39,497 nucleotides of DNA from Myxococcaceae bacterium. Lineage in GTDB: Bacteria > Myxococcota > Myxococcia > Myxococcales > Myxococcaceae. A program made the translations under genes and the position numbers. Within the stretch, counting starts at the first letter, position 1. Each line of letters starts with the position of its first letter. The stretch spans positions 1-39,497 of the forward strand of contig JAFGNZ010000279.1 in the NCBI GenBank assembly GCA_016926755.1, written 5' to 3'. The notes beneath the pieces were generated by a model. That model was given only the letters and a program-made list of their open reading frames with translations, ran no database searches and was not told where the DNA came from. This document shows positions 23,406-34,195 of this stretch, one piece after another.

Positions 23406-25579
23406 CAGCGCTTCTCCTGGGCCACCGGCGGGCCCTTGCGGACGCCCAGCTCGCGCAGGAGCGCGTCCGCGTCCTCCACCTGGTCCAGCATCCACAGCAC
23501 GTAGCGTACGTCCACGCTGACGTTGCGCGCCACGTCCGGGTTGAAGCCGAAGTCGTTGGCCACGTTCTCCCAGACGCGATCGAAGTTCACGCCCACCAGC
23601 TCGCCCTTGCCGTTCACCGTGGGGCTGCCCGAGTTGCCGCCCGTGGTGTCCGCGTCCGACAGGAAGTCCACCGGCACGTCCTTCAGCGCCGGGTCCACCC
23701 ACGGCCCGAAGCGCTTCGCGTCCGCCGCGGCGAGCAGCTTGTCCGGCACGTCGAAGGGCTCGGCGCCGGTGTGCTTGGCCAGCACGCCGGAGAGCGTGGT
23801 CTGCGGCGTGTGGAAGACGCCATCGCGCGGCGCGTAGCCCTGCACCCTGGCGAAGGAGACGCGCAGGGTGCTGTTGGCGTCCGGGGCCACGGGCTTGCCC
23901 GCATGAGCGAGCACGGCCCGGCGCCACACGGGGCGCAGCCGCTGGGCGGCCCCATCCCGGCGATCCCTCAGCTCCTCCAGCGCGGCCACCTCCGTGGCCA
24001 GATCGAGCGCGTAGGCCAGCAGCGGATCCTTGCGCGCCTGGAGCTGCGCCGCGGTCTCGGTGAACATGGCCATCCGCTCGGCCAGCGTGAGGACCTTCGT
24101 GCCCGCGTACATGGCGTCAATCTTCGCGGCCACCTCCTTCTCGGAGGCCTTGGCGCCGAAGTGCTTGTCCACCGCGGCGATGCGCTCCTCGGGCCCGAGC
24201 GCCTGGGCGCGCCGCACGAAGGCCTGGAGCAGCCGCTTCTCGGCGGGGAGGAAGAGGTTCTTCTGCTCGCGCTCCACCTGATCCTTGAGCCGCGCCAGCT
24301 CGCGCTCCATGAACTCGGGCCTGCGCTCCAGGTCCGGCAGGGCCCGCTCGCGCGCCAGCCGCGCCAGCAGCACCGCCAGCGCCTGCCCCTTCGCGCCCGC
24401 CCGGAGGTTGCCGAGCTGGAACTCGCGCTCCCACGTCTTGCCCATGCCCTCGATCCGGGATCGCAGCTCCGCGCGCGCGCGCAGCGCCTCGGCGTGCTGG
24501 CCGTTCTTCTCGGCCCAGCGGACCACGGCCTCCTCGGCCTCGCGGTGCTTCTCGATGATGCGGCCGCGCTTGAGCCCGGCCAGCTGGCCGCCCGCGTTCT
24601 TGTAGCGGTTGTGCAGGCTCTTGAGCGTGGAGGCGACGGCGATCTTGCCGGCCGGATCCTTGTCCCCCTCCTCCTCGAGGATGCGGATGAGCTCGCCGTA
24701 CACGTCGATGATGCGCGGGTAGAAGCGGGCCTGGCGCTCGGCCATCTCCTCGGCCAGCAGCGCGCGGAAGGTGATGCCCGGGTAGCCGAGCACCATCACG
24801 AAGTCGCCGGGCTTCACGCCCCGGGTGGCGAGCGGGAAGAAGAACTCGGCCTTGAAGGGCACGTTCTTCTCGCTGTAGGCCGCGGAGGAGCCATCCGGCG
24901 CGGTGTAGGCGCGGATGATGGAGAAGTCACCGGTGTGGCGCGGCCACATCCAGTTGTCCTCCTCGCCGCCGAACTCGCCCACGGCGCGGGGCGGGGCGTA
25001 GACGAGCCGCACGTCCCTCAGCTCCACCGAGTCCACCAGGACGTACTGGAGCCCGCCGTCGAAGGTGGCCACCTGGCAGCGCGTGGCCGGGCGCTTCTCG
25101 CACTCGGCGACGAGCTCCTTCTGCTTGCGGTCGATGGCGCGGTAGCGGGCCAGATCATCCGCGCCCGCGGGCACGCTGGCGAGCACCTCCTTCGTCACGT
25201 CGGTGAAGCTGCGCGGCACCTGGATGCGAGCGCCCTTGCCGGGCAGCTCCGCCTCGCGGCTCGTGGCGAGGAAGCCCTGGGTGATGAGATCGCGCTGGGG
25301 GGAGCTGTGTTCCTGGACGATGGAGAAGACGCAGTGGTGGTTGGTGATGACGAGGCCGGTGGAAGAAATGAAGGCCCCGGAGCACCCACCCACGTTCACA
25401 GTGCCCGCCAGCAACCCCGTGCCCCGCTTGGGATCCCACAGCCGCTTGGGAGGGACCTGGAGGCCTTGCTTCTTGAGCCAGCCGGGATCGAGCTCGAGGA
25501 CCTGCTGGGGGGTCCACTTTCCCTCTCCGGCGATCGCCGGAAGTGCAACCAGAGCGAGGAGCAGGAGCGTCTTCTTCAT
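23405..25579 (-). CDS. S46-family dipeptidyl-peptidase, DPP11-like
   Basis: A 724-residue exported serine peptidase with a signal peptide (KKTLLLLALVALPAIAGEG). It has the chymotrypsin-like S46 fold: catalytic His in ITNHHCVFS (residues 81-82), the nucleophile Ser650 in GGNSGSP, and a long helical insert (about 300-520) that forms the cap over the active site. S46 enzymes remove dipeptides from the N-terminus of oligopeptides. In Porphyromonas the residue 18 positions after the Ser decides specificity (Gly673 in DPP7, Arg673 in DPP11); here that position is Arg668, in NFDRVW, predicting preference for Asp or Glu. The length matches the family. Start ATG at 25579 was picked because the signal peptide begins there; the frame upstream is open but not peptidase-like. 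Confidence 0.92.
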   Translation of the reverse strand: MKKTLLLLALVALPAIAGEGKWTPQQVLELDPGWLKKQGLQVPPKRLWDPKRGTGLLAGTVNVGGCSGAFISSTGLVITNHHCVFSIVQEHSSPQRDLITQGFLATSREAELPGKGARIQVPRSFTDVTKEVLASVPAGADDLARYRAIDRKQKELVAECEKRPATRCQVATFDGGLQYVLVDSVELRDVRLVYAPPRAVGEFGGEEDNWMWPRHTGDFSIIRAYTAPDGSSAAYSEKNVPFKAEFFFPLATRGVKPGDFVMVLGYPGITFRALLAEEMAERQARFYPRIIDVYGELIRILEEEGDKDPAGKIAVASTLKSLHNRYKNAGGQLAGLKRGRIIEKHREAEEAVVRWAEKNGQHAEALRARAELRSRIEGMGKTWEREFQLGNLRAGAKGQALAVLLARLARERALPDLERRPEFMERELARLKDQVEREQKNLFLPAEKRLLQAFVRRAQALGPEERIAAVDKHFGAKASEKEVAAKIDAMYAGTKVLTLAERMAMFTETAAQLQARKDPLLAYALDLATEVAALEELRDRRDGAAQRLRPVWRRAVLAHAGKPVAPDANSTLRVSFARVQGYAPRDGVFHTPQTTLSGVLAKHTGAEPFDVPDKLLAAADAKRFGPWVDPALKDVPVDFLSDADTTGGNSGSPTVNGKGELVGVNFDRVWENVANDFGFNPDVARNVSVDVRYVLWMLDQVEDADALLRELGVRKGPPVAQEKR

Positions 25580-25688
25580 GGGCCCTTCCCTACCCCGTCT
25601 CGCGCCCGCAGGCGACTCCCGTGTGCGCCCAGGTCGTTTTAGCGGAAGATAGGGCAGGCAGGTGTGTTCCGAGGCTGGAGGTAGGACG

Positions 25689-26429
25689 ATGCAGACCGCG
25701 AGCGGCGCCAGGCTGGACATGGGGCGATTGGCCCTGCTCCTCGTCTTTCTGGGGGTGGGCTGGTTCTTCTGGGACTCGCCCGTGCTGCTGCCGCTCAAGC
25801 TGCTGGTGGTGATGATGCATGAGAGCGGGCATGCGCTCGCCAGCCTGATCGTCGGGGGCGAGGTGAAGCACATCACGCTGCGGATGGATCAGTCGGGGGC
25901 GTGCCTGTCGGCGCTGCCGCCGGGGATCTTCCGGCAGATCATCGTCTTCTCGGCGGGCTACCTGGGCAGCTCGGTGATGGGGGCGGTGTTGTTGCTGGCG
26001 ACGTTCCGGTTCCGGCTGCGGCGGCCGGTGTTGGCGGCGACGTGCGTGTGGCTGGCGGTGATGGGGGTGCTGTACGCGGGGGACTCGTTCACGCTGGCGT
26101 TCTGCCTGGGCACGGCGGTGGTGCTGGGGCTGGCGGCGAAGTTCCTGCCGGACGGGGCGGTGGACGTGGTGAACCTGTTCCTGGCGGCCTTCACGGCGCT
26201 GTACGCGCTGTTCGACTTCCGCAGTGATCTCTGGGACAGCCGGGTGCGGGCCGGGAGCGACGCGGCGCTGCTGGCGGAGCAGGCGTGGGTGCCGGCCATC
26301 GTCTGGGCGGCGATCTGGACGTTGATGGGGATCTCGCTGCTGGGCTGGGCGGCATACAAGTCGCTGCACGCGTCCCACGGGCCCACGCAGATGCGCATGC
26401 CCCCCCTGTCCTCCGCCCGGCGCTCCTGA
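25689..26429 (+). CDS. M50B-like membrane metallopeptidase
   Basis: A 246-residue membrane protein with about six hydrophobic segments. HESGH (residues 44-48) in the second segment is the zinc-binding HExxH, and LPDG (153-156) supplies the third ligand as in site-2 proteases; this arrangement fits the short M50B-like family. Such proteins may cleave substrates inside the membrane, but many short members have no known substrate. No PDZ domain is present. The ATG at 25689 has GGAGGTAGG just upstream; an in-frame GTG at 25662 would place this site inside the gene. It is divergent from the S46 peptidase. Confidence 0.82.
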   Translation: MQTASGARLDMGRLALLLVFLGVGWFFWDSPVLLPLKLLVVMMHESGHALASLIVGGEVKHITLRMDQSGACLSALPPGIFRQIIVFSAGYLGSSVMGAVLLLATFRFRLRRPVLAATCVWLAVMGVLYAGDSFTLAFCLGTAVVLGLAAKFLPDGAVDVVNLFLAAFTALYALFDFRSDLWDSRVRAGSDAALLAEQAWVPAIVWAAIWTLMGISLLGWAAYKSLHASHGPTQMRMPPLSSARRS

Positions 26430-26490
26430 CGTCAGCGGAGCTCCAGCTCCTGGAAGATCACAATGAGCATCGTCCACTCGATGTCTCATC

Positions 26491-27150
26491 CTACCGTCGC
26501 GGGCGCATCCGGTAGGCCACGAAGGAGGCCACGTCCGGGAACGCGAAGTACGGGTTGGTGCGGCGCACCTCCCCCAGCGCCGCCACCGGCACCTCCCCAT
26601 AGTCGTGCCCGGGCCACAGCCGCGTCTCGTCCGGCACCCGCAGCAGCACCTGGCTCAGCGAGCGGTACATGTCCTCCGCGTTGCCCCCGCGCAAGTCACA
26701 CCGCCCACAGCCGTTGATGAACAGCGTGTCCCCGGACACCAGCGAGTCCCCCGCCAGCAGGCAGTGCGAGCCCGGCGTGTGGCCCGGCGTGTGGAGCGCC
26801 TGGAAGCTCCTCCCCCCCACCGGGATCGCCTCCCCAGGGCTCAGCGGCCGCAGCGCATCCCCCGCCAGCGCGCGCAGCTCCTCCGAGAAGTCCACCTCCT
26901 CGCGCTGCGCATAGACGGGGATGTCATGGCGCGCCAGCAGCTCCGGCAGGCCGTTGGTGTGATCCTTGTGGCAGTGCGACACGAACGCCCCCACCAGCTG
27001 CTTGCCCTCCTCCGCCACCGCGCGCTCGATGGCCGCCACATCCCACGCCGGATCCACCACCAGCACCTCGGGCGAGCCCGCCCTCCCCACCAGGTACACG
27101 AAGTTGTCCATCGGCCCGAGCTTGAGCTGCCGCACGTACGGAGTCTCCAT
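26491..27150 (-). CDS. MBL-fold metallo-hydrolase, glyoxalase II-like
   Basis: A 219-residue cytoplasmic enzyme of the metallo-beta-lactamase fold. The metal ligands are HCHKDH (His59, His61, Asp63, His64), HTPGHTPGS, SGDTLF (bridging Asp) and LWPGHDYG. The stretch GCGRCDLRGG is typical of glyoxalase II / persulfide dioxygenase-like members. The true substrate, a thioester or persulfide, cannot be settled from the sequence. GGAGGAGCG lies before the ATG. It converges with the M50-like gene and diverges from the secreted protein at 27281. Confidence 0.88.
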   Translation of the reverse strand: METPYVRQLKLGPMDNFVYLVGRAGSPEVLVVDPAWDVAAIERAVAEEGKQLVGAFVSHCHKDHTNGLPELLARHDIPVYAQREEVDFSEELRALAGDALRPLSPGEAIPVGGRSFQALHTPGHTPGSHCLLAGDSLVSGDTLFINGCGRCDLRGGNAEDMYRSLSQVLLRVPDETRLWPGHDYGEVPVAALGEVRRTNPYFAFPDVASFVAYRMRPRR

Positions 27151-27197
27151 CAGCGCTCCTCCTGTCGCCGGGCACCGGTACCCGGGCGCCCTGAAAT

Positions 27198-27203
27198 TCT
27201 AAT
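27198..27203 (-). promoter_or_regulatory. Possible -10 of the MBL hydrolase gene
   Basis: On the minus strand TAGAAT matches TATAAT at five of six bases, 47 bp before the ATG. No clear -35 is seen at 16-18 bp. Confidence 0.3.
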
Positions 27204-27219
27204 GCCGGAGCTGTTCGCC

Positions 27220-27248
27220 TTGAGGCGCGAAGCACTCCGCTCTTGAAT
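27220..27248 (+). promoter_or_regulatory. Sigma-70-type promoter candidate for 27281
   Basis: TTGAGG (27220-27225), a 17-bp spacer and TTGAAT (27243-27248) each match the consensus at four of six positions. It is 32 bp before the GTG start, which has its own GGAGG. Confidence 0.4.
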
Positions 27249-27280
27249 ACCCCCGTCTGGACCCACCCCGGAGGCGCCCC

Positions 27281-28018
27281 GTGAAGAGACTGCTGCTGAG
27301 CCTCACCTGTACCCTGGCCGCCGGGACGAGCGGCGCCGCGCCCCCTCGCTCCACCTTCCGCTACAGCCCTCCCGCGGATGAGGAGCGCCCCGTCATCGTG
27401 GACGCCACCATCGCTCCCCAGGGCAGCGACTTCGCCATGAGCCTGCGCTTCAGCAAGGAGCCCTGGGGCGACGCGTGCAAGAACCGCTGCGCCAACGCCA
27501 CCCTCCTCCTGGACACCGACGCCAACACCTCCACGGGCCTGCAGCTCGGCAAGAAGCTCCCGGAGACGGGCGCGGACATGGCCGTCGTCGTCCAGGGCAC
27601 GCGCGAGTACCGGGTGGACAGCACCATCCCCCTGCTGCGCGTGAAGGTGCGCCAGCTCACCGGCGAGTCCAGGTCCGTGGACGAAGGAGAGGCGCTCGCG
27701 GATCTCAACCAAGCGCAGGATCCCGAGCGCGTCCAGCTCGACGAGACCACCGTCTACCTGCTCATCGACGCCACCAGCCCCACCCTTCCCTCCGCTCGCA
27801 AGGTGCGCGTCATCTACCACCCCCCCGCCGCCAAGGCCCTCCAGGCCACCATCGCCGGCATGCTCAGCGGGGGCTCCAGCTCCAACGTCCGGATCTTCCG
27901 CGGCGGCAGCAACCGGGGCTGGGGCAAGGCCAAGGAGGCAGGCCGTCCCCTGCCCAACTCGGCCCCTGCCAAACCCGCGCCCGGTTCCTCCCCGGCGCAC
28001 TCCAACGACAACGGCTAG
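27281..28018 (+). CDS. Secreted protein of unknown function
   Basis: A 245-residue protein starting at GTG, with a signal peptide (MKRLLLSLTCTLAAGTSGAA). The mature part has a beta-rich region (about 30-170) with one Cys pair (ACKNRC) followed by LLLDTDANTSTG, which looks like a calcium-binding or surface-exposed loop of a carbohydrate-binding-type domain. The tail is Pro/Ser/Gly rich with no anchor. The family is not recognised. The ribosome site is GGAGG, 7 bp before GTG. Confidence 0.78.
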   Translation: MKRLLLSLTCTLAAGTSGAAPPRSTFRYSPPADEERPVIVDATIAPQGSDFAMSLRFSKEPWGDACKNRCANATLLLDTDANTSTGLQLGKKLPETGADMAVVVQGTREYRVDSTIPLLRVKVRQLTGESRSVDEGEALADLNQAQDPERVQLDETTVYLLIDATSPTLPSARKVRVIYHPPAAKALQATIAGMLSGGSSSNVRIFRGGSNRGWGKAKEAGRPLPNSAPAKPAPGSSPAHSNDNG

Positions 28019-28263
28019 TCCACCTCCACCCACACCGGCCGTCCCGATCACCCTCCAGGCAGGCAAGCGCCCAGGCTCGTGATCTCCACGCCTTGGGAGT
28101 ACGTTTCCCTGGCGCCCATTACTGAACATCTGTATAGACACCAGGATCACGAGCGATCGCAACCCCTCGAATTCGTTCCCTTTGTCAGTCGGCCATGGTA
28201 GGCGGGCCGCCAGACACACCTCACCCGGAAGCGTGGAGTGCGCGAGGCGCGCGCCGCGTTCGG

Positions 28264-28277
28264 GGAACGGATGTTCC
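28264..28277. promoter_or_regulatory. Inverted repeat GGAAC-N4-GTTCC before parC
   Basis: GGAAC (28264-28268) and GTTCC (28273-28277) form a perfect dyad 13 bp before the parC start. GAAC-N4-GTTC is the LexA box type of Bacillus and actinobacteria; the published Myxococcus LexA motif is different and is matched only in part. Confidence 0.35.
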
Positions 28278-28290
28278 TCCGCCTGAACAC

Positions 28291-30681
28291 ATGAGCATGC
28301 TCGCACAAGCCGAAATCAAGACACGCAGGAAGCAGGGAGCCTCGGGCAACGGAGGCGGTGGAGGCACCGCCTCGGCCGCGGGTGGCGGCGGCGGGGGAGA
28401 CTCCGTCGCGGCGCCGCTCGCCGAGGAGGCCCGCCGGCGCTACCTCAACTACGCCCTGTCGGTCATCACCTCGCGCGCCCTGCCGGACGTGCGAGACGGC
28501 CTCAAGCCGGTGCAGCGCCGCATCCTCTACGGGATGTACCACGACCACCGGCTCACCCATGAGGCCAAGTACCAGAAGTCCGCCAAGGTGGTCGGCACCA
28601 TCATGGGCCAGTACCACCCGCACGGCGACACGGCGATCTACGACGCGCTGGTGCGCATGGCGCAGGACTTCTCGCTGCGCTACCCGCTGGTGGACGGCCA
28701 CGGCAACTTCGGCTCGCTGGACGGGGATGCCGCGGCGGCCATGCGCTACACCGAGTGCCGCATGGCGCCCATCGCCAGCGAGCTCTTGGGCGAGCTGGGC
28801 AAGAAGACGGTGGGCTACCGCCCCAACTACGACGGCACCCTCTTCGAGCCCATCGTCATCCCCTCGCGCGTGCCGCAGCTGCTCATGAACGGCACCACCG
28901 GCATCGCGGTGGGCATGGCCACCAACATCCCGCCCCATCACCTGGGCGAGCTGTGTGATGCGCTGGTGATGCTGATCAACGACAAGGACGCCTCGGTGCG
29001 GGACTTGATGAAGTTCATCAAGGGCCCGGACTTCCCCACCGGCGGGCAGATCCTCAACAGCAAGCAGGAGCTGCGGGAGATCTACGAGTCGGGCCAGGGC
29101 AGCGTCCGCATCCGCGGCGAGTACGAGGTGGAGGAGCTCAAGCGGGGCGGCCAGCAGATCGTCATCACCTCCATCCCCTACACGGTGAACAAGAGCAACC
29201 TGGTGGCCAAGATCGGCGACCTGGTGCGCGAGCGGAAGCTGCCGCTGCTGGTGGACGTGCGCGACGAGTCCACCAAGGACGTGCGCATCGTCCTGGAGCT
29301 CAAGAAGGACGCCAGCCCGGAGCTGGTGATGGCGTACCTCTTCAAGCAGACGCCGCTGCAGACGACGTTCGGCGTGAACCTCACCTGCCTGGTGCCCACG
29401 GACAACCCGGAGGTGGGCGCGCCTCGGCGGCTGGATCTCAAGAGCATCCTCCAGTACTTCCTGGACTTCCGCCTCGAGGTGGTCACCAGGCGCTTCAACC
29501 ACGAGCTGGCCGAGCTGAAGAAGCGCGTCCACATCCTCGAGGGCTTCGAGAAGGTCTACGACGCGCTGGATGAGATGCTGAAGATCATCCGCGCCTCCGA
29601 GGGCAAGCAGGACGCGGCCAAGAAGCTGATGAACCGCTTCAAGCTGGATGAGCTCCAGGTGGACGCCATCCTGGAGATGAAGCTCTACAAGCTGGCCCGG
29701 CTGGAGATCCTCGTCGTCCAGGAGGAGCTCAAGCAGCGGCGCGCGGAGATCAAGCGGATCGAGGGCATCCTCAAGGACAAGAGGAAGCTCTGGGGCACCG
29801 TCAAGGACGAGCTGGACGAGATCAAGGCCGCCTACGCGGACAAGCGGCGCACGCGCATCGGCGGCGCCGGCGCGGAGGAGATGGAGTTCAGCGAGGACGC
29901 CTTCATCTCGGACGAGGACGCCCACGTCGTCCTCACCCGGGACGGGTGGATCAAGCGCGTGCGCGAGATCAAGGATCCGTCCACCACCCGCCTGCGCGAG
30001 GGCGACGCGGTGATGACGGTGCTGGCCGGCAGCCTCAAGACGAACCTGGTGCTCTTCAGCAACCTGGGCGCCGCCTACGTCACCCGCTTCAACGACGTGC
30101 CGGCCTCCACCGGCTACGGCGATCCGGTGCAGAAGCTGTTCAAGTTCGACGACAACGAGCGCATCGTCGGCGCGCTGTCGCTGGATGGGCGGCTGGCCCG
30201 GCCCGAGAAGCTCATCGCCGTCACCAAGGACGGCCTGGGCCTGCGCTTCGCGCTGGAGGGCCACACGGAGGTCTCCACCCGCTCCGGCCGCCGCTACGCC
30301 AAGACGGGCGAGGGCGACGAGATCATCGGCGTGCAGCCGGTGGGCGACAGGGATCTGGTGGCGGTGCTCACGGAGAAGACCAACGCCCTGGTCTGCAGGG
30401 CCAACGAGATCAACGAGCTGCAGGGGCCAGGCAAGGGCGTGATGGTCATCAAGGTGGAGGAGACCGACCGCGTGGTGGAGTTCCTCGCGGTGGCGCCGGG
30501 CCAGAAGGACAAGCTGATCGAGTTCGAGACGCAGAAGGGCCGCAAGCTGAGCCTGTCACCGGCGAAGTACGGGGTGACGAGCCGCGGCGGCAAGGGCCAC
30601 GAGATGTCCCGCAAGGACGCGGTGAAGGAGGTGGCGCGGCCCGTCACCTTCATCCCGCTGCCCGAGCAGAAGAAGGACTAG
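28291..30681 (+). CDS. parC: DNA topoisomerase IV subunit A
   Basis: A 796-residue type IIA topoisomerase subunit that cuts and rejoins DNA; with ParE it unlinks daughter chromosomes. The breakage-reunion domain holds the QRDR ([11 protein letters not shown], with Thr at the classic Ser83 position) and the catalytic Tyr153 in AMRYTECRM; the C-terminal ~270 residues form a beta-pinwheel. A Gly-rich stretch of about 20 residues (16-37) precedes the conserved domain, which is unusual. The order near Tyr153 is GyrA-like, without the short insert of E. coli ParC, and an RGGKG motif resembling the GyrA box occurs close to the C-terminus. I call it ParC because the next gene is a ParE of 642 residues. 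ATG 28291 is preferred over 28195; the ribosome site is weak. Confidence 0.9.
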   Translation: MSMLAQAEIKTRRKQGASGNGGGGGTASAAGGGGGGDSVAAPLAEEARRRYLNYALSVITSRALPDVRDGLKPVQRRILYGMYHDHRLTHEAKYQKSAKVVGTIMGQYHPHGDTAIYDALVRMAQDFSLRYPLVDGHGNFGSLDGDAAAAMRYTECRMAPIASELLGELGKKTVGYRPNYDGTLFEPIVIPSRVPQLLMNGTTGIAVGMATNIPPHHLGELCDALVMLINDKDASVRDLMKFIKGPDFPTGGQILNSKQELREIYESGQGSVRIRGEYEVEELKRGGQQIVITSIPYTVNKSNLVAKIGDLVRERKLPLLVDVRDESTKDVRIVLELKKDASPELVMAYLFKQTPLQTTFGVNLTCLVPTDNPEVGAPRRLDLKSILQYFLDFRLEVVTRRFNHELAELKKRVHILEGFEKVYDALDEMLKIIRASEGKQDAAKKLMNRFKLDELQVDAILEMKLYKLARLEILVVQEELKQRRAEIKRIEGILKDKRKLWGTVKDELDEIKAAYADKRRTRIGGAGAEEMEFSEDAFISDEDAHVVLTRDGWIKRVREIKDPSTTRLREGDAVMTVLAGSLKTNLVLFSNLGAAYVTRFNDVPASTGYGDPVQKLFKFDDNERIVGALSLDGRLARPEKLIAVTKDGLGLRFALEGHTEVSTRSGRRYAKTGEGDEIIGVQPVGDRDLVAVLTEKTNALVCRANEINELQGPGKGVMVIKVEETDRVVEFLAVAPGQKDKLIEFETQKGRKLSLSPAKYGVTSRGGKGHEMSRKDAVKEVARPVTFIPLPEQKKD

Positions 30682-32622
<1,941 letters not shown>

Positions 32623-32631
32623 GCCCTTCCG

Positions 32632-32661
32632 GGGAGGGGCCACGCTCGCCGCGGCCCTCCC
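32632..32661 (+). terminator. Stem-loop terminator candidate of parC-parE
   Basis: GGGAGGGGCC (32632-32641) pairs with GGCCCTCCC (32653-32661), nine pairs with one bulged G and an 11-base loop, starting 10 bp after the parE stop. There is no T-run, which is common in this kind of GC-rich genome. Confidence 0.5.
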
Positions 32662-32665
32662 TGCG

Positions 32666-32679
32666 TCCACCCGGGTGGA
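32666..32679. repeat. 14-bp perfect palindrome TCCACCCGGGTGGA
   Basis: A perfect dyad lying just after the parE stem-loop and before a third hairpin (TCCCCG 32682-32687 / CGGGGA 32694-32699). It is 24 bp upstream of the -35 of the following gene's promoter candidate and may be an operator. Confidence 0.45.
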
Positions 32680-32702
32680 ACTCCCCGAGGCTGCGGGGAA
32701 TG

Positions 32703-32730
32703 GTGTCCAGGGGCCGGCCTCGGGTAGCAT
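32703..32730 (+). promoter_or_regulatory. Promoter candidate of the first PEGA gene
   Basis: GTGTCC (32703-32708), a 16-bp spacer and TAGCAT (32725-32730); the -10 ends 8 bp before the GTG at 32739. This supports GTG 32739 as the start of a leaderless message, since an in-frame ATG at 32700 would lie upstream of the promoter. Confidence 0.4.
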
Positions 32731-32738
32731 CCGCCGCT

Positions 32739-34139
32739 GTGTACACCGCACGCATTCTCCTCGTCCTCGCCCTCGCCCTGAGCATCACCGCCGAAGCCAA
32801 GGCTTCGCGCCGCTCCAAGTCGAAGGCGAAGAAGCCGGCCGCGACCCGGCCCGTCCCCGCCCCAGCCCCGGAGCCCCAAGCGGAGCAGCCCGAGCCCGTC
32901 CCTTCCCAGGAGCTGGCCGCCGAGCCCGCCCCCGCGCAGCCTGCCGCCTTCACCGCCCCGGAGGCCCCGCTCCCCAAGCCGAGCGCCGACGGCACCGTGG
33001 TGTTCGCCATCCCACGCTCCAGCAACGCCGAGCCGGCCGCCGCCGGGCTCCAGGAGGAGCTCGTCCGCCTGCTGAGCAGCAAGCCGGACGTGCGCTTCGT
33101 GGATCTGGGCCAGGCCTTCCCGCCGCCCGCGCTACCCTCGCTCGAGGAGGCGAACGCGCTCTACGAGGAGGGGAAGACCGCCTACGACAACCTGGATCCG
33201 GAGGTCGCGGCCGCGAAGTTCAGCGAGGCGGCGGACGCCTATGAGAAGCACCCGGCGGCGTTCAAGCCCCAGCGGCTCGCGAAGACCTTCATCTTCCTGG
33301 GCGCCTCCCAGCTGCTCAACGGCGACAAGGAGGGCGCGAAGAGCTCCTTCCTGCGCGCCCTCGCCGCCGATCCGGGCACCCGGCCCGACCAGGAGCTCTT
33401 CGCACCGGAGGCGCACACGGCCTTCACCGACGCGCAGCAGGAATTCAGCGAGCTGCGCCCGGGCACGCTCGTCATCGCCTCGAAGCCCTCGGGCGCGCGG
33501 GTGACGGTGCGCGGTGAGGACGTGGGCGTCACCCCGCTGCAGGGCGTGCCCATCCACCCGGGCCGCCACCCGGTGATCATCTCCCTGCCCGGCTACGTGC
33601 CCTACGCCTCCTATCCCCAGGTGGCCTCCGCCAAGAGCGCCGAGCTGAAGCCCCAGCTCGAGCCGCTGCCCGCCCTGGCCGAGGTGCTCGCCGCCGCCGG
33701 CCGGGCCTCCTCCGAGCGTGCCTTCGACGCCGACACCATGCACCCGGACGTGGCCACCATCGCCGGCAAGCTGGGCGCGCGCTACGTGGTGCTTGCCGCG
33801 GTGCGGCAGAAGAAGGGTGATCCGGCCGAGGCCGAGCTCCAGGTCTGGGATGTGCGCACGAAGAACCGGCTGCGCGGCGTGGAGCTCGAGCTCCAGTCCC
33901 GGGATCCGGAGACGAGCACCGTGGCCGCGGTGGAGCACGTGCACGCCTTCCTCACGGGCCGTGCGGTGGCGATGCCCTCCTCTTCGAGGAACCTGCCCCC
34001 GATCATGAAGAAGCCGTGGTTCTGGGCGGCGGTGGTGGGCGGCGCGGCCGTGGTGACGGGCGGCATCCTCTACGCCACCCAGGATCGCAGGGGCGGCCCC
34101 CTGGGTCCCGTCTCCGGCCTGCCAGGGCTGGGCTTCTAA
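32739..34139 (+). CDS. PEGA-domain exported protein with C-terminal membrane segment
   Basis: A 466-residue protein. A signal peptide or anchor (VYTARILLVLALALSITAEAKA) is followed by a Lys/Pro/Ala-rich linker (about 20-90), a tetratricopeptide-like helical region (about 140-235), a PEGA domain (about 245-295; GTLVIASKPSGARVTVRGEDVG and on) and a C-terminal membrane helix (PWFWAAVVGGAAVVTGGILYA). PEGA domains are small beta folds that are common in surface-layer and envelope proteins. The region about 300-430 looks like a curli-type or FlgO-like sensing domain, but I am not sure. GTG 32739 is the chosen start; ATG 32700 is the alternative. The second PEGA gene follows after 56 bp. Confidence 0.82.
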   Translation: MYTARILLVLALALSITAEAKASRRSKSKAKKPAATRPVPAPAPEPQAEQPEPVPSQELAAEPAPAQPAAFTAPEAPLPKPSADGTVVFAIPRSSNAEPAAAGLQEELVRLLSSKPDVRFVDLGQAFPPPALPSLEEANALYEEGKTAYDNLDPEVAAAKFSEAADAYEKHPAAFKPQRLAKTFIFLGASQLLNGDKEGAKSSFLRALAADPGTRPDQELFAPEAHTAFTDAQQEFSELRPGTLVIASKPSGARVTVRGEDVGVTPLQGVPIHPGRHPVIISLPGYVPYASYPQVASAKSAELKPQLEPLPALAEVLAAAGRASSERAFDADTMHPDVATIAGKLGARYVVLAAVRQKKGDPAEAELQVWDVRTKNRLRGVELELQSRDPETSTVAAVEHVHAFLTGRAVAMPSSSRNLPPIMKKPWFWAAVVGGAAVVTGGILYATQDRRGGPLGPVSGLPGLGF

Positions 34140-34195
34140 CGTCGCGTTTGAATGGCTCCCCGCAGGCACGCGTCGACAGGTATCGAGGTCTCCGC

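Noticed and set aside
28110-28138. TATAGA at 28133 as a parC promoter
   Set aside because: The -10 is fair but no -35 hexamer lies at 16-18 bp (TGGCGC is not close to consensus), and the leader would be about 150 nt; too weak to list.
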